NCBI RefSeq assembly: GCF_017744445.1
Contig: NZ_JAGIBH010000013.1
Location: 62,001-126,000 of the forward strand
Length of the DNA stretch: 64,000 nt
Direction: 5' to 3'
From: Caulobacter sp.
Lineage (GTDB): Bacteria > Pseudomonadota > Alphaproteobacteria > Caulobacterales > Caulobacteraceae
Position 1 is the stretch's first letter. Every line of letters begins with the position of its first letter. Made by a program: the position numbers and the translations under genes. Positions 16,315-25,894 of this stretch are shown piece after piece. The notes below the pieces were generated by a model. It was given only the letters and a program-made list of their open reading frames with translations. It was not told the origin of the DNA and did not search any database.

Positions 16315-19300
16315 ATGGCGATCTCGAGTCTCTCGAACGCGCAGATTACGGCGCTGTCGATCACGGCCATTCAGGGCCTGTCGACCACGGACATTCAGTC
16401 CCTCAACGGATCCCAGATCGCCGCTATCAGCGCGACGGGCATTGGCGCGCTGGCCGACACCCAGGTCGCCGCGCTCACCACGACCCAGGTCAAGGCGCTC
16501 ACCGCGACGCAGATCCCGAAGTTCGCCGCTTCGGTGACCTTCGACGTCACCCAGCTGACCCAGCTTTCGACCAACCAGGTTTCCGCGCTCACCTCGACCC
16601 AGCTGGCGGCGCTCGACACCTCGCACATCGCCGCCCTGAGCTCGGTTCAGATCGGCGCGCTGTCCACCAAGTTCTCGGGCCTGGACGCCACCCAGGTAGG
16701 CGCCCTGAACGAAAGCCAGATCAAGGGTCTGACGGTCGCGCAGGTTAAGGCGCTCTCGACCGGCGACATCGGCGAACTGTCGGGCACGCAGATCAGCTAT
16801 CTGGCGGCCGACCGCCTTACCGCCCTGTCGGCGACCAACATCTCGGCGATGGATGGCACCCAGATCTCGGCGTTGAGCAACACCCAGATCGCTTCGCTGA
16901 CCACCAGCCAGATCAACGGCCTGAACGCGACCGACGTCGGCGAACTCTCGGCCGCCCAGGTGGGCGCCCTCACGGCCGCCCAGATCTCGGCGCTGAAGCC
17001 CGCCAGCTTCTCGGCCCTGGACGCCACCCAGGTGAGCGGCCTGTCGGCGGCCCAGATCAAGGCCGTCACCACCGACCAGATCAAGGCGCTGAACGCCACC
17101 GACATCGGTGAGTTCACGACGGCGCAAATCGGTTCGCTGAGCACCGCCCAGGTTGCGCTGCTGGCCACGACCCAGGCTTCGGCCCTGGCGACGACGCAGG
17201 TCGCGGCCCTGGCCAACACGCAGGTCGCGGCGCTGACGACCTCGGCCCTGAAAGCCTTGGACGCCACGCAGGTCGGCGCGCTGGCCGACACCCAGGTCAA
17301 GGCGCTGACCACCAGCCAGCTGGCCTCGCTCGACGCGGCCAACATCGGCGAGCTGGCCGACACCCAGATCGCGGCTCTGACCTCGACCCAGCTGGGCGCG
17401 ATCACCGCCACCGCCTTCTCCGCGCTGAACGCCACCCAGATGGCGGCTATCACGACCGATCAGGTCAAGGGCATCACCGCCAGCCAGCTGAAGGCGCTGA
17501 GCGCCACCGACATCGGTGAACTGGCCTCCACCCAGATCGGCGCGCTGAGCACGGCCCAGCTGGCCAATGTCAGCACCGGCAACATCTCGCAGCTGACCGC
17601 GACCCAGGTCGCCGGCCTGAACGTGACCCAGATCAAGGGCCTGACCACCCAGCAGGTGGCCGGCCTGTCGACGACCGACATCGGTGAACTGGCGGACACG
17701 CAGATCGCCGCCCTGACCGTCGACCAGATCAAGAACCTGTCGACCAGCAGCATCTCGGCCCTCAACGCCACTCAGGTCACCGCCCTGACCAACGCCCAGG
17801 TGGCGGGCCTGACGGTCTCCCAGGTGAAGGCGCTGAACGCCACGGACCTGGGCGAGCTGTCGGCCGCCCAAGTCGGCGCCCTGACGACCTCGCATATCGC
17901 GGCCCTGGCCGGCACCCAGGTCAATGCGCTGTCGGCGACCCAGATCGGCGGCCTGACCTCGGCCCAGGCCGGCGCGATCACGACGACCAATATCGTCCAG
18001 CTGGACGCCACCCAGATGGGCGCGCTGGACACCACCCAGCTGAAGGGCATGACGTCCCAGCAGATGGCGGCCCTGACGACCACCAATATCGGCAATCTGG
18101 CCGATACCCAGGTCGGCATGCTGTCCACCGCTCAGCTGGGCGCGCTCAATTCGACCAGCTTCTCGGCGCTGAACGGCACGCAGATGGCGGCCATCACGAC
18201 CGACCAGCTCAAGGGCCTGACCGCCAGCCAGATCAAGGGCTTGAACGCCACCGACGTCGGTGAGCTGTCCACGACCCAGATCTCCGCGCTGTCGACGTCG
18301 CAGATGGCCGCCATGACGACGGGCAACCTGTCGGCCATGAACGCCACCCAGATGGCGTCCCTGACGACGACCCAGATCAAGGGCCTGACCACCAGCCAAC
18401 TGCAGGGGCTGAGCGCCACCGACATCGGCGAGCTGACGACGACCCAGATCGGCGCGCTGACCACCGATCAGATCAAGACCCTGTCGGCGGCCAACATCTC
18501 GGCCCTGGCCGACACCCAGGTCGCGGTCCTGACGACGGCCCAGCTCAAGGGCCTGACGACGACTCAGCTGAACGGGCTGAACGCGACGGATATCGGCGAA
18601 CTGGCCGACACCCAGGTCGCGGCGCTGTCGAACGCCCAACTGGCTGGCCTGAGCCAGACCGGCGTCCAGGCCCTGTCGACCACCCAGATCACGGCCCTCA
18701 GCGCCACCCAGGTGGGCGCCTTCTCGGCGACCAACTTCTCGGCGATGGACGCGACCCAGGTCGGCGCGCTGTCAGCAGCCCAGATCAAGGGCCTGACCGT
18801 CGACCAGGTTAAGGGCATGAAGGCGGCCGACGTCGCCGAGCTGGCCACGACCCAGATCGCGGCCCTGGCCAACACCCAGGTCGCGGCCCTGACGACCACG
18901 GCCTTCACGGCTCTGGACGCCACCCAGACGGCGGCCCTGAACGAAACTCAGGTCAAGGCGCTGACGACCAGCCAGCTGCGCGCCCTGTCGGCGACCGACA
19001 TCGGCGAACTGGCCGATACGCAGGTCAAGGCGCTGACGACCACGCAACTGTCGCAGCTGACCGACACCGGCTTCTCGGCGCTGAACGCCACCCAGGTGGC
19101 GGCGCTGGACACGACGCAGATCAAGGCCATCTCGGCCACCCAGATAAAGAACCTTTCGGTCACCGACATGGGCGAGTTCACCTCGACCCAGATCGGCGCT
19201 CTGACCGTCGACCAGGTGAAGAACCTGTCGGCCGCCAACATCTCGGCCCTGGACGCCACCCAGGTGTCGGCGCTGGTCAACACCCAGCTGCAGGCGCTGA

Positions 19301-22300
19301 ACGCCACCCAGCTGAAGGGCCTGACCACCACTGACATCGACGAGCTGTCGTCGACCCAGATCGGTCAGCTGACGAACGCCCAGATCACCGGTCTCGCCGG
19401 CACCCAGGTGCAGGAGCTTTCGGCTACCCAGATCAGCGGTCTGACCACGGCGCAAGTGGGCGCGCTCACGTCGACCAACATGACGCTGATGAACGCGACC
19501 CAGTTGGGCTCGCTGACGGCCAACCAGTTGAAGGGCCTGACCACCCAGCAGGCGGCCGCCCTGACGGCCACCAATGTCAGCGCCCTGGCCGACACCCAGA
19601 TCCAGGGGCTGGCGAGCACCCAGGTCGCCGCTCTGTCGACGGGCAGCTTCTCGGCCCTGAACGCCACCCAGGTGGCGGCCCTGAACGAGACGCAGGTCAA
19701 GGCGCTCACGGCCAGCCAGATCAAGGGCCTGAACGCCACCGACATCGGTGAGCTGTCGTCGACGCAGGTCAGCCAGCTGACGACGTCGCAGATCGGCGCT
19801 CTGACGACGACCAGCTTCTCGGCTCTGGACGCCACGCAGTTCAGCGCTCTGACGGCCGCCCAGGTGAAGGGCATCACGCTGGATCAGGTGAAGAACCTGT
19901 CGGCGAGCGACGTCGGCGAACTGACGACGACCCAGATCGGCGCCTTGAGCGTCGACCAGGTCAAGAACCTGAGCCCGACGAACCTGTCGGCGCTGGATGC
20001 GACCCAGACGGCGGCCCTGACGGTCACCCAGATGAAGGGCCTGACGACCGCTCAGCTGGGCGGCCTGACGACCACCGACATCGGTGACCTGGCCGACACC
20101 CAGATCGGCGCGCTGTCGGCCGCCCAGCTCTCGGCCCTGAACGTCGGCGACCTGACCGCGACCCAGATCCAGGGCCTCAGCAGCACGCTGATCGGCGCGC
20201 TGGGCGCGACCAAGTTCGCGGCCTGGGACGCCACCCAGGTTGGCGCGCTGGCCACGACCCAGATGAAGGGTCTGACGACCAGCCAGCTCAACGCGCTGAG
20301 CGCGTCCGACATTGGCGAACTGGCCGATACGCAGGTCGCCGCCCTGGGCGCGACCCAACTGGCGGCCCTGTCGGCGACCGGCTTCTCGGCGCTGACCTCG
20401 ACCCAATTGGCCGGCCTGGATGCTACCCAGGTCAAGTCGCTGACGGCTACGCAGCTGAAGGGCATGACGACGGGCGACGTCGGTGAACTGACCGAAACCC
20501 AGATCGGCCAGCTGACGACCTTGCAGATCGGGGCGCTGACCGACACGGCCTTCTCGGCCCTGAACGCCACCCAGGTGGCGGCGCTGACCGTGACCCAGAT
20601 GAAGGCGGTCACGGCCACCCAGATCAAGAATCTGTCGGCGACGGACATCGGCGAACTGGCCACGACCCAGCTCCAGGCCCTGAGCGTCGACCAGGTCAAG
20701 AACCTGTCGGCGGCCGCCGTCTCGGCGCTGGCCGACACCCAGGTCGCGGCGCTGGCCAACACCCAGATCGGCGCGCTGTCGACCACCCAGCTGAAGGGTC
20801 TGACGGTCACCGACATCGGCGAACTGAGCTCGGCTCAGGTCGGCGCGCTGTCGGCCCTGCAGATCGGTTCGCTGGCCGGGACCCAGGTGCAGCAGCTGTC
20901 GACCACCCAGATCGGCGGCCTCACGGCCGCGCAGATGGGCGCGATTTCGACCACCAACGTGCAGTTGCTGGACGCCACCCAGATCGGCGCCCTGAACGCG
21001 ACCCAGGTCAGGGGCCTGACCACGCTGCAGGCGGCCGCCCTGACGGCCACCAATGTCAGCGCCCTGGCCGACACCCAGGTGCAGTCCCTGACGACGGCGC
21101 AACTGGGCGCGCTGAGCACGACCTCGTTCTCGGCTCTGAGCTCCACCCAGGTCGGGGCGCTCACCGCCGACCAGGTCAAGGGCATCACGACGACCCAGCT
21201 GAAGAACATGTCGGCGACCGATGTCGGCGACCTGGCCACGACGCAGCTGCAGGCCCTGTCGACCTCGCAGATCGCCGCCCTGACGACGACCAACTTCTCG
21301 GCCCTGGACGCCACCCAGATGGGCTCGCTGACCGCGACCCAGATCAAGGGCATCTCGGTCGATCAGATCAAGAACCTGACGGCCACCGACATCGGTGAGC
21401 TGGCGACCACGCAGATCCAGGCCTTGACCGCCGCCCAGATGGGCGCGCTGTCGACCGCCAACCTGTCGGCTCTCGATGCGACCCAGATGGCTTCGCTGAC
21501 GGTCACCCAGGTGAAGGGTCTGACGAACAGCCAGATCCAAGGCCTGAACACGACCGATATCGGCGAACTGGTCGACACCCAGATCGCGACCCTGAGCACG
21601 GGTCAGGTCGGCGCCCTGGCCGGCACCCAGTCGGCCGCGCTGTCGACGACGCAGATGGGTTCGTTGGCCTCGACGCAAGTCGGAGCCCTGACGACCTCGG
21701 CCCTCCAGGCCCTGGACGCCACCCAGATGGGCTCGCTGACGGCGAACCAGCTGAAGGGCCTGACGACGGCTCAGGTCGGCTCGCTGCGCACCACCGAGAT
21801 CGCCGAACTGGCCGACACTCAGGTCGCCGCGCTGAGCGCCACCCAACTGGGGGCGCTGACGGTCACGGCCTTCACGGCCCTGGACGGCACCCAGATCGCG
21901 ACGCTCAACGAGACGCAGGTCCGCGGCTTCACCGCCAGCCAGATCAAGGCGCTGTCGGCGACCGACGTGGCCGAGCTGGCCGACACCCAGGTCAAGGCCC
22001 TGACGACCACGCAGCTGATGGCCATGACGACGGGCAGCTTCACGGCCCTGAACGCCACGCAGGTCGCGGCGCTCACCGTGACCCAGATCAAGAGCATCAC
22101 CACCAGCCAGATCGCGGCTCTGAACGCGACGGATGTGGGTGAGTTCACGACGACCCAGATCCAGGCCCTGGGCGCCGACCAGATCAAGAACCTGTCGGCG
22201 GCCGGCGTCTCGGCCCTGGCGGACACCCAGGTCGCCGTCCTGGCCACCACCCAGATCCAGGCGCTCTCGGCGACGCAGCTGAAGGGCCTGTCGGTCACCG

Positions 22301-23721
22301 ACATCGACGAGCTGTCGTCGACCCAGATCGGCGCGCTGTCGAACCTGCAGATCGGGGCCCTGGCCTCGACCCAGCTGCAGGAACTGTCGGCCACCCAGAT
22401 CGGCGGCCTGACCTCCAGCCAGGTCTCGGTGATCTCGTCGACCAACATCAACCTGCTCGACGCCACCCAGATCGGTGCGCTCGGGGCTAATCAGCTCAAG
22501 GGTCTGACGACCAGCCAGATGGGCGGCCTCAACGCGACCACCATCGGCGCCATGGCCGACACCCAGGTCCAGTCGCTGACCTCGACCCAGCTGGCAGGCA
22601 TGAGCGCCACGGGCTTCTCGAACCTGAACAGCACCCAGATGGCTGTTCTGAACGCGACCCAGCTGAGGGGCCTGACGACCGCTCACATGAAGGGGCTGTC
22701 GGTCACCGACATCGGCGAACTGGCGAGCACCCAGATCGAGTCGCTGTCGGCGGCGCAGATCGGCGCGATGACGACCGGGACCTTCTCGGCCATGGACGCC
22801 ACCCAGATGGCCGCGCTCAACGCGACGCAGGTCAAGGGCATCACCGTCGATCAGATCAAGAACCTGACGGCGACCGATATCGGCGAGCTTACGTCCACGA
22901 TCATCCAGTCGCTGGCCACCAGCCAGCTGGTCGCGCTGTCGACGACGAACCTGTCGGCGCTGGACGCGACCCAGATGGGCTCGCTGGCCACGACCCACAT
23001 CAAGGCCCTGACCGGTGACCAGGTGAAGAACCTGACGGCCACCGACATCGGCGAACTGACCGCGGCTCAGGTCGGCGCTCTGAACACCGCCCAGGTGGTG
23101 CTGCTGAACGCCACCCAGGCGGGTCAGCTGTCGGAGACCCAGATCGGCGCCCTGGCCACGACTCAGGTCGCGGCGATGACCGCGACCACGTTCTCGAGCC
23201 TCAACGACACCCAGGTGGGGGCGCTGAACGAGACGCAGGTCAAGGCCCTGACGACGACCCAGCTGGCGGCCATCAGCGCGGCCGACGTCGGCCAGTTCGT
23301 CGGCACCCAGATCAGCGCGCTGACGACCCAGCAGTTGGCGTCGCTGTCGGCGACCAACATCTCCGCCCTGGACGCCACCCAGACCGGATCGCTGACCACG
23401 ACGCAGATCAAGGGTCTGACGGCGTCGCAGCTGAAGGGCCTTACGGCGACCGACGTGGCCGACTTGGCGGGCACGCAGCTGGCTTCGCTGGCCACGACCC
23501 AGCTGGCCCAGCTGTCGACCTCCGTGATCAGCGCGCTGACCACCACCCAGGTCGGTCAGCTGGAAGTCAGCCAGCTGCCGGGTCTGACGGCGACGCAGCT
23601 GGACTTCCTGTCGACCACCAACATCGAAGCGATGTCGACGACCCAGGCCAACGCCCTGACGCAAAGCCAGGTCCAGAGCCTGAGCGACGAGCAGATCGTC
23701 GCCTACCTGAACGCGACCTGA
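16315..23721 (+). CDS. Giant octapeptide-repeat protein (2468 residues)
   Basis: I recognise no named family. The whole protein after ~20 residues is built of octapeptides L-[ST]-x-x-Q-[IV]-x-[AG], roughly 300 of them. Octads are grouped by seven (56 residues) or ten (80 residues), each group ending with a TDIGE-like octad such as LSATDIGE. The order 10-7-7-7 gives a 31-octad block, and blocks begin at 17113, 17857, 18601, 19345, 20089, 20824, 21568, 22312 and 23056. There is no Cys, a single Trp (FAAWDATQ), few Arg/Pro, and about 60 N-x-S/T sequons by hand count. No Sec or Tat signal and no RTX repeats are seen; it ends IVAYLNAT. ATG 16315 follows AAGG; two nearer-upstream ATGs (16307, 16311) are out of frame. 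The next two genes encode glycosyltransferases, so it may be a glycosylated surface or secreted solenoid. Function unknown. Confidence 0.85.
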   Translation: MAISSLSNAQITALSITAIQGLSTTDIQSLNGSQIAAISATGIGALADTQVAALTTTQVKALTATQIPKFAASVTFDVTQLTQLSTNQVSALTSTQLAALDTSHIAALSSVQIGALSTKFSGLDATQVGALNESQIKGLTVAQVKALSTGDIGELSGTQISYLAADRLTALSATNISAMDGTQISALSNTQIASLTTSQINGLNATDVGELSAAQVGALTAAQISALKPASFSALDATQVSGLSAAQIKAVTTDQIKALNATDIGEFTTAQIGSLSTAQVALLATTQASALATTQVAALANTQVAALTTSALKALDATQVGALADTQVKALTTSQLASLDAANIGELADTQIAALTSTQLGAITATAFSALNATQMAAITTDQVKGITASQLKALSATDIGELASTQIGALSTAQLANVSTGNISQLTATQVAGLNVTQIKGLTTQQVAGLSTTDIGELADTQIAALTVDQIKNLSTSSISALNATQVTALTNAQVAGLTVSQVKALNATDLGELSAAQVGALTTSHIAALAGTQVNALSATQIGGLTSAQAGAITTTNIVQLDATQMGALDTTQLKGMTSQQMAALTTTNIGNLADTQVGMLSTAQLGALNSTSFSALNGTQMAAITTDQLKGLTASQIKGLNATDVGELSTTQISALSTSQMAAMTTGNLSAMNATQMASLTTTQIKGLTTSQLQGLSATDIGELTTTQIGALTTDQIKTLSAANISALADTQVAVLTTAQLKGLTTTQLNGLNATDIGELADTQVAALSNAQLAGLSQTGVQALSTTQITALSATQVGAFSATNFSAMDATQVGALSAAQIKGLTVDQVKGMKAADVAELATTQIAALANTQVAALTTTAFTALDATQTAALNETQVKALTTSQLRALSATDIGELADTQVKALTTTQLSQLTDTGFSALNATQVAALDTTQIKAISATQIKNLSVTDMGEFTSTQIGALTVDQVKNLSAANISALDATQVSALVNTQLQALNATQLKGLTTTDIDELSSTQIGQLTNAQITGLAGTQVQELSATQISGLTTAQVGALTSTNMTLMNATQLGSLTANQLKGLTTQQAAALTATNVSALADTQIQGLASTQVAALSTGSFSALNATQVAALNETQVKALTASQIKGLNATDIGELSSTQVSQLTTSQIGALTTTSFSALDATQFSALTAAQVKGITLDQVKNLSASDVGELTTTQIGALSVDQVKNLSPTNLSALDATQTAALTVTQMKGLTTAQLGGLTTTDIGDLADTQIGALSAAQLSALNVGDLTATQIQGLSSTLIGALGATKFAAWDATQVGALATTQMKGLTTSQLNALSASDIGELADTQVAALGATQLAALSATGFSALTSTQLAGLDATQVKSLTATQLKGMTTGDVGELTETQIGQLTTLQIGALTDTAFSALNATQVAALTVTQMKAVTATQIKNLSATDIGELATTQLQALSVDQVKNLSAAAVSALADTQVAALANTQIGALSTTQLKGLTVTDIGELSSAQVGALSALQIGSLAGTQVQQLSTTQIGGLTAAQMGAISTTNVQLLDATQIGALNATQVRGLTTLQAAALTATNVSALADTQVQSLTTAQLGALSTTSFSALSSTQVGALTADQVKGITTTQLKNMSATDVGDLATTQLQALSTSQIAALTTTNFSALDATQMGSLTATQIKGISVDQIKNLTATDIGELATTQIQALTAAQMGALSTANLSALDATQMASLTVTQVKGLTNSQIQGLNTTDIGELVDTQIATLSTGQVGALAGTQSAALSTTQMGSLASTQVGALTTSALQALDATQMGSLTANQLKGLTTAQVGSLRTTEIAELADTQVAALSATQLGALTVTAFTALDGTQIATLNETQVRGFTASQIKALSATDVAELADTQVKALTTTQLMAMTTGSFTALNATQVAALTVTQIKSITTSQIAALNATDVGEFTTTQIQALGADQIKNLSAAGVSALADTQVAVLATTQIQALSATQLKGLSVTDIDELSSTQIGALSNLQIGALASTQLQELSATQIGGLTSSQVSVISSTNINLLDATQIGALGANQLKGLTTSQMGGLNATTIGAMADTQVQSLTSTQLAGMSATGFSNLNSTQMAVLNATQLRGLTTAHMKGLSVTDIGELASTQIESLSAAQIGAMTTGTFSAMDATQMAALNATQVKGITVDQIKNLTATDIGELTSTIIQSLATSQLVALSTTNLSALDATQMGSLATTHIKALTGDQVKNLTATDIGELTAAQVGALNTAQVVLLNATQAGQLSETQIGALATTQVAAMTATTFSSLNDTQVGALNETQVKALTTTQLAAISAADVGQFVGTQISALTTQQLASLSATNISALDATQTGSLTTTQIKGLTASQLKGLTATDVADLAGTQLASLATTQLAQLSTSVISALTTTQVGQLEVSQLPGLTATQLDFLSTTNIEAMSTTQANALTQSQVQSLSDEQIVAYLNAT
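17113..23718 (+). repeat. Tandem 744-bp (31-octad) coding repeat, paired into 1488-bp units
   Basis: Block starts measured on the codon grid are 17113, 17857, 18601, 19345, 20089, 20824, 21568, 22312 and 23056. Spacing is 744 bp each time except 20089-20824, which is 735 bp because one octad (near 20143) is shortened to LNVGD. Alternate blocks resemble each other more: the segment with LAGTQVQE-like octads recurs at 17857, 19345, 20824 and 22312, giving a 1488-bp (496-residue) higher unit. The last block is cut short by the stop. Confidence 0.85.
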
Positions 23722-23729
23722 TAGTGGCC

Positions 23730-23757
23730 GCCGCTCGCGCTGACCGGCGCGGGCGGC
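23730..23757 (+). promoter_or_regulatory. Strong intercistronic hairpin between giant gene and glycosyltransferase gene
   Basis: Eleven-base stem, GCCGCTCGCGC (23730-23740) with GCGCGGGCGGC (23747-23757), one G-U pair, 6-base loop. It begins 8 bp after the giant gene's stop. No T tract follows, so it is more likely a 3'-end stabiliser or partial attenuator than a full terminator. Confidence 0.5.
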
Positions 23758-23875
23758 GAACCGCCTCTCGGCCATTGGTCGAGCCCCAAGCCCCATGCCA
23801 TGATCACGCTGCGCCGACTCGCGCGCTGCTTTTGCGCGCGCCTGTCTCTCGCCGCTTATCGGTACCAGGAAGACA

Positions 23876-25894
23876 ATGGCCGACGTCGATACGCTGGATC
23901 TGCTCAGCAAGCTTACCGCCGAGGGGTGCCCGCTCGGCGAGGTGATCACCATAGCCGCGCAGCTGGGGGCAGGGGGGCAGCCGGCCCTGGCCGACCAGGC
24001 CTACAAGGTCTGGATCAAGTTCAACGCCGAGCATCCGCAGTTGAGCGTGGCGCTGTTCAACCGGGCGATCCTCCAATCGGCCCTGGGCGACAACGCCGGC
24101 GCGGCGGCCTCTCTGGAGCAGGCGATCGCGCTGAACGCCGACTTCATGCCGGCCTATGTTAATCTGGGCGGCCTGCAGGAGCGGGCCGGCCTGCACGAGA
24201 TGGCCATCGCCACCTGGGAGACCGGCGCCAATCGCAGCGTCGTGCCCAGCGGCATGGGCGTCAGCTACGCCTTCACCTGCCTGAAGCAGATCGCCCGCCT
24301 GCTGGGCGAGATCTCGCAGCCCGCGCGCGCCGAACTGGCTCTGATGCGCGCCGCCGACCTGGATCCCACCGCCGAGGAGGTGATCGGCCAGCTGGTCGCC
24401 ACCCGTCTGGCCCAGTGCAAGTGGCCCGCCCTGCAACCGACCGAGCGCCTGCCGCGCGAGACGCTGCTGCGCGGCGTCAATCCGTTGTCGACCTCGGCCT
24501 ATACCGACGACCCGCTGCTGCTGCTCAGCGCCGGCAATCACTTCATCGAGCGTGAAGTGAAGGTCGCGCCCGAGCAGATCCGCAGCGACCGCCGCGACGC
24601 CCCGATCGACATCAAGGGCCGTCGCCCGCGCATCGGCTACATCTCGTCGGATCTGCGCGACCACGCCGTCGGCTATCTGATGGCCGAGCTGTTCGAGGTG
24701 CACGACAAGTCCAAGGTCGAGGTCTTCGCCTATTACTGCGGCCCCGAGTCCAGCGACGGCCTGAACACCCGCATCCGCGCGTCGGTCGAGCACTTCACCG
24801 ACATTCGTCCAATGTCGGACGAGGAAGCCGCCCAGCGCATCGCCGACGACGGCATCGACATCCTGGTCGACGTCAACGGCCACACCCGCGATGCCCGTAC
24901 GGCCGTTTTCGCCCGCCGTCCGGCCCCGATCATCGTCAACTGGCTGGGCTATCCCGGCACCATGGGCAGCGATTACCACCACTACATCGTTGCCGATCCG
25001 TGGATCATCCCGCCGGAGATGGAGCTGTACTACTCCGAGGCCGTCCGCCGGATCCCCTGCTACCAGCCCAACGATCGCCGCCGGAAGGTCAACGAGACCA
25101 CGCCGACCCGCACCGAGGTTGGCCTGCCCGAGGACGGCTTCGTCTTCTGCTGCTTCAACGGCGCCCAGAAGATCACACCCTTCGTCTTCGACCGCTGGAT
25201 GGAAATCCTCAAGCGCACGCCCGGCAGCGTGCTCTGGCTGCTGGACAACAATCCCGAGACCAATGCCCGCCTGCGCGACGCGGCCGAGGCGCGGGGCGTT
25301 GACCGCACCCGCCTGGTCTTCGCCCAGAAGCTGCAGAACGCCTTCCACCTGGCCCGCTATCGCCTGGCGGACCTGTTCCTGGACACCACCCCGTACGGCG
25401 CTCACACCACGGCCTCGGACGCGCTGTGGATGGCCGTGCCGGTGCTGACCTGGTCGGGCAAGAGCTTCGCCTCGCGCGTCTGTGGCAGCCTGGTGCGTAG
25501 CGCCGGCCTGCCCGAACTGGTCGTCGACAGCGCCCAGGCCTATGTCGATAAGGCCGTCGAGCTGGGCGCGAACCCGGATAAGGCCCGCGCGATGCGGGCC
25601 CAGCTGGAAGCCAACCGCGACACCTGCGTGCTGTTCGACATGAACCTGCTAGCCGGCAAGCTGGAAGAGCTCTACGGCGAGATGATCGCCGAGTATCAGG
25701 CCGGCGCCCGACCGCAGCCGAACCTGGCCAACCTCAAGACCTATTTCGAGATCGGCCTGGCGCTGGACCGCGACGATCGCGAGATGCAGGGCGAAGCCGA
25801 CCTGCACGCACTCTACCGTGCCGAGCTGGCCCGCCGTCACAGCGTCAAGGCCATTCCCGCCGATGGTCGTCTCTGGAACGGCGGCGTGGCGTGA
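23876..25894 (+). CDS. GT41-family glycosyltransferase (OGT/SPINDLY/HMW1C-like) with N-terminal TPRs
   Basis: 672 residues. The N-terminal ~200 residues are helical, with two clear TPRs around 57-125 (LFNRAILQSALGDNAGAAAS; AYVNLGGLQERAGLHEMAIA). The GT-B catalytic region follows. RIGYISSDLRDHAVGYLM places His263 where human OGT has His498. GYPGTMGSDYHHYIVADP is the GT41 inter-domain motif. FNGAQKITPFVFDRW places Lys432 at OGT Lys842, the UDP-sugar ligand. DTTPYGAHTTASDALWMAVP is the C-terminal sugar-nucleotide loop. Enzymes of this family glycosylate protein Ser/Thr (OGT, FlmG) or Asn in N-x-S/T (HMW1C) in the cytoplasm. The position after the sequon-rich giant gene points to that protein as substrate. 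AGGAAG precedes the ATG. Its stop overlaps the next gene's GTG. Confidence 0.88.
   Translation: MADVDTLDLLSKLTAEGCPLGEVITIAAQLGAGGQPALADQAYKVWIKFNAEHPQLSVALFNRAILQSALGDNAGAAASLEQAIALNADFMPAYVNLGGLQERAGLHEMAIATWETGANRSVVPSGMGVSYAFTCLKQIARLLGEISQPARAELALMRAADLDPTAEEVIGQLVATRLAQCKWPALQPTERLPRETLLRGVNPLSTSAYTDDPLLLLSAGNHFIEREVKVAPEQIRSDRRDAPIDIKGRRPRIGYISSDLRDHAVGYLMAELFEVHDKSKVEVFAYYCGPESSDGLNTRIRASVEHFTDIRPMSDEEAAQRIADDGIDILVDVNGHTRDARTAVFARRPAPIIVNWLGYPGTMGSDYHHYIVADPWIIPPEMELYYSEAVRRIPCYQPNDRRRKVNETTPTRTEVGLPEDGFVFCCFNGAQKITPFVFDRWMEILKRTPGSVLWLLDNNPETNARLRDAAEARGVDRTRLVFAQKLQNAFHLARYRLADLFLDTTPYGAHTTASDALWMAVPVLTWSGKSFASRVCGSLVRSAGLPELVVDSAQAYVDKAVELGANPDKARAMRAQLEANRDTCVLFDMNLLAGKLEELYGEMIAEYQAGARPQPNLANLKTYFEIGLALDRDDREMQGEADLHALYRAELARRHSVKAIPADGRLWNGGVA

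Noticed and set aside
16315..23721. RTX toxin or classical TAL-type repeat protein
   Set aside because: No GGxGxDxxx nonapeptides and no 34-residue repeats; the unit is eight residues with a fixed Gln, despite a superficial LTxxQV resemblance to TAL repeats.
16132..23952. Very long minus-strand open frames opposite the giant gene (835 and 1726 codons)
   Set aside because: They exist because the octad codons contain no antisense stop and repeat in phase. Composition is Gly/Arg/Leu/Gln-rich mirror sequence with no start signal or domain.
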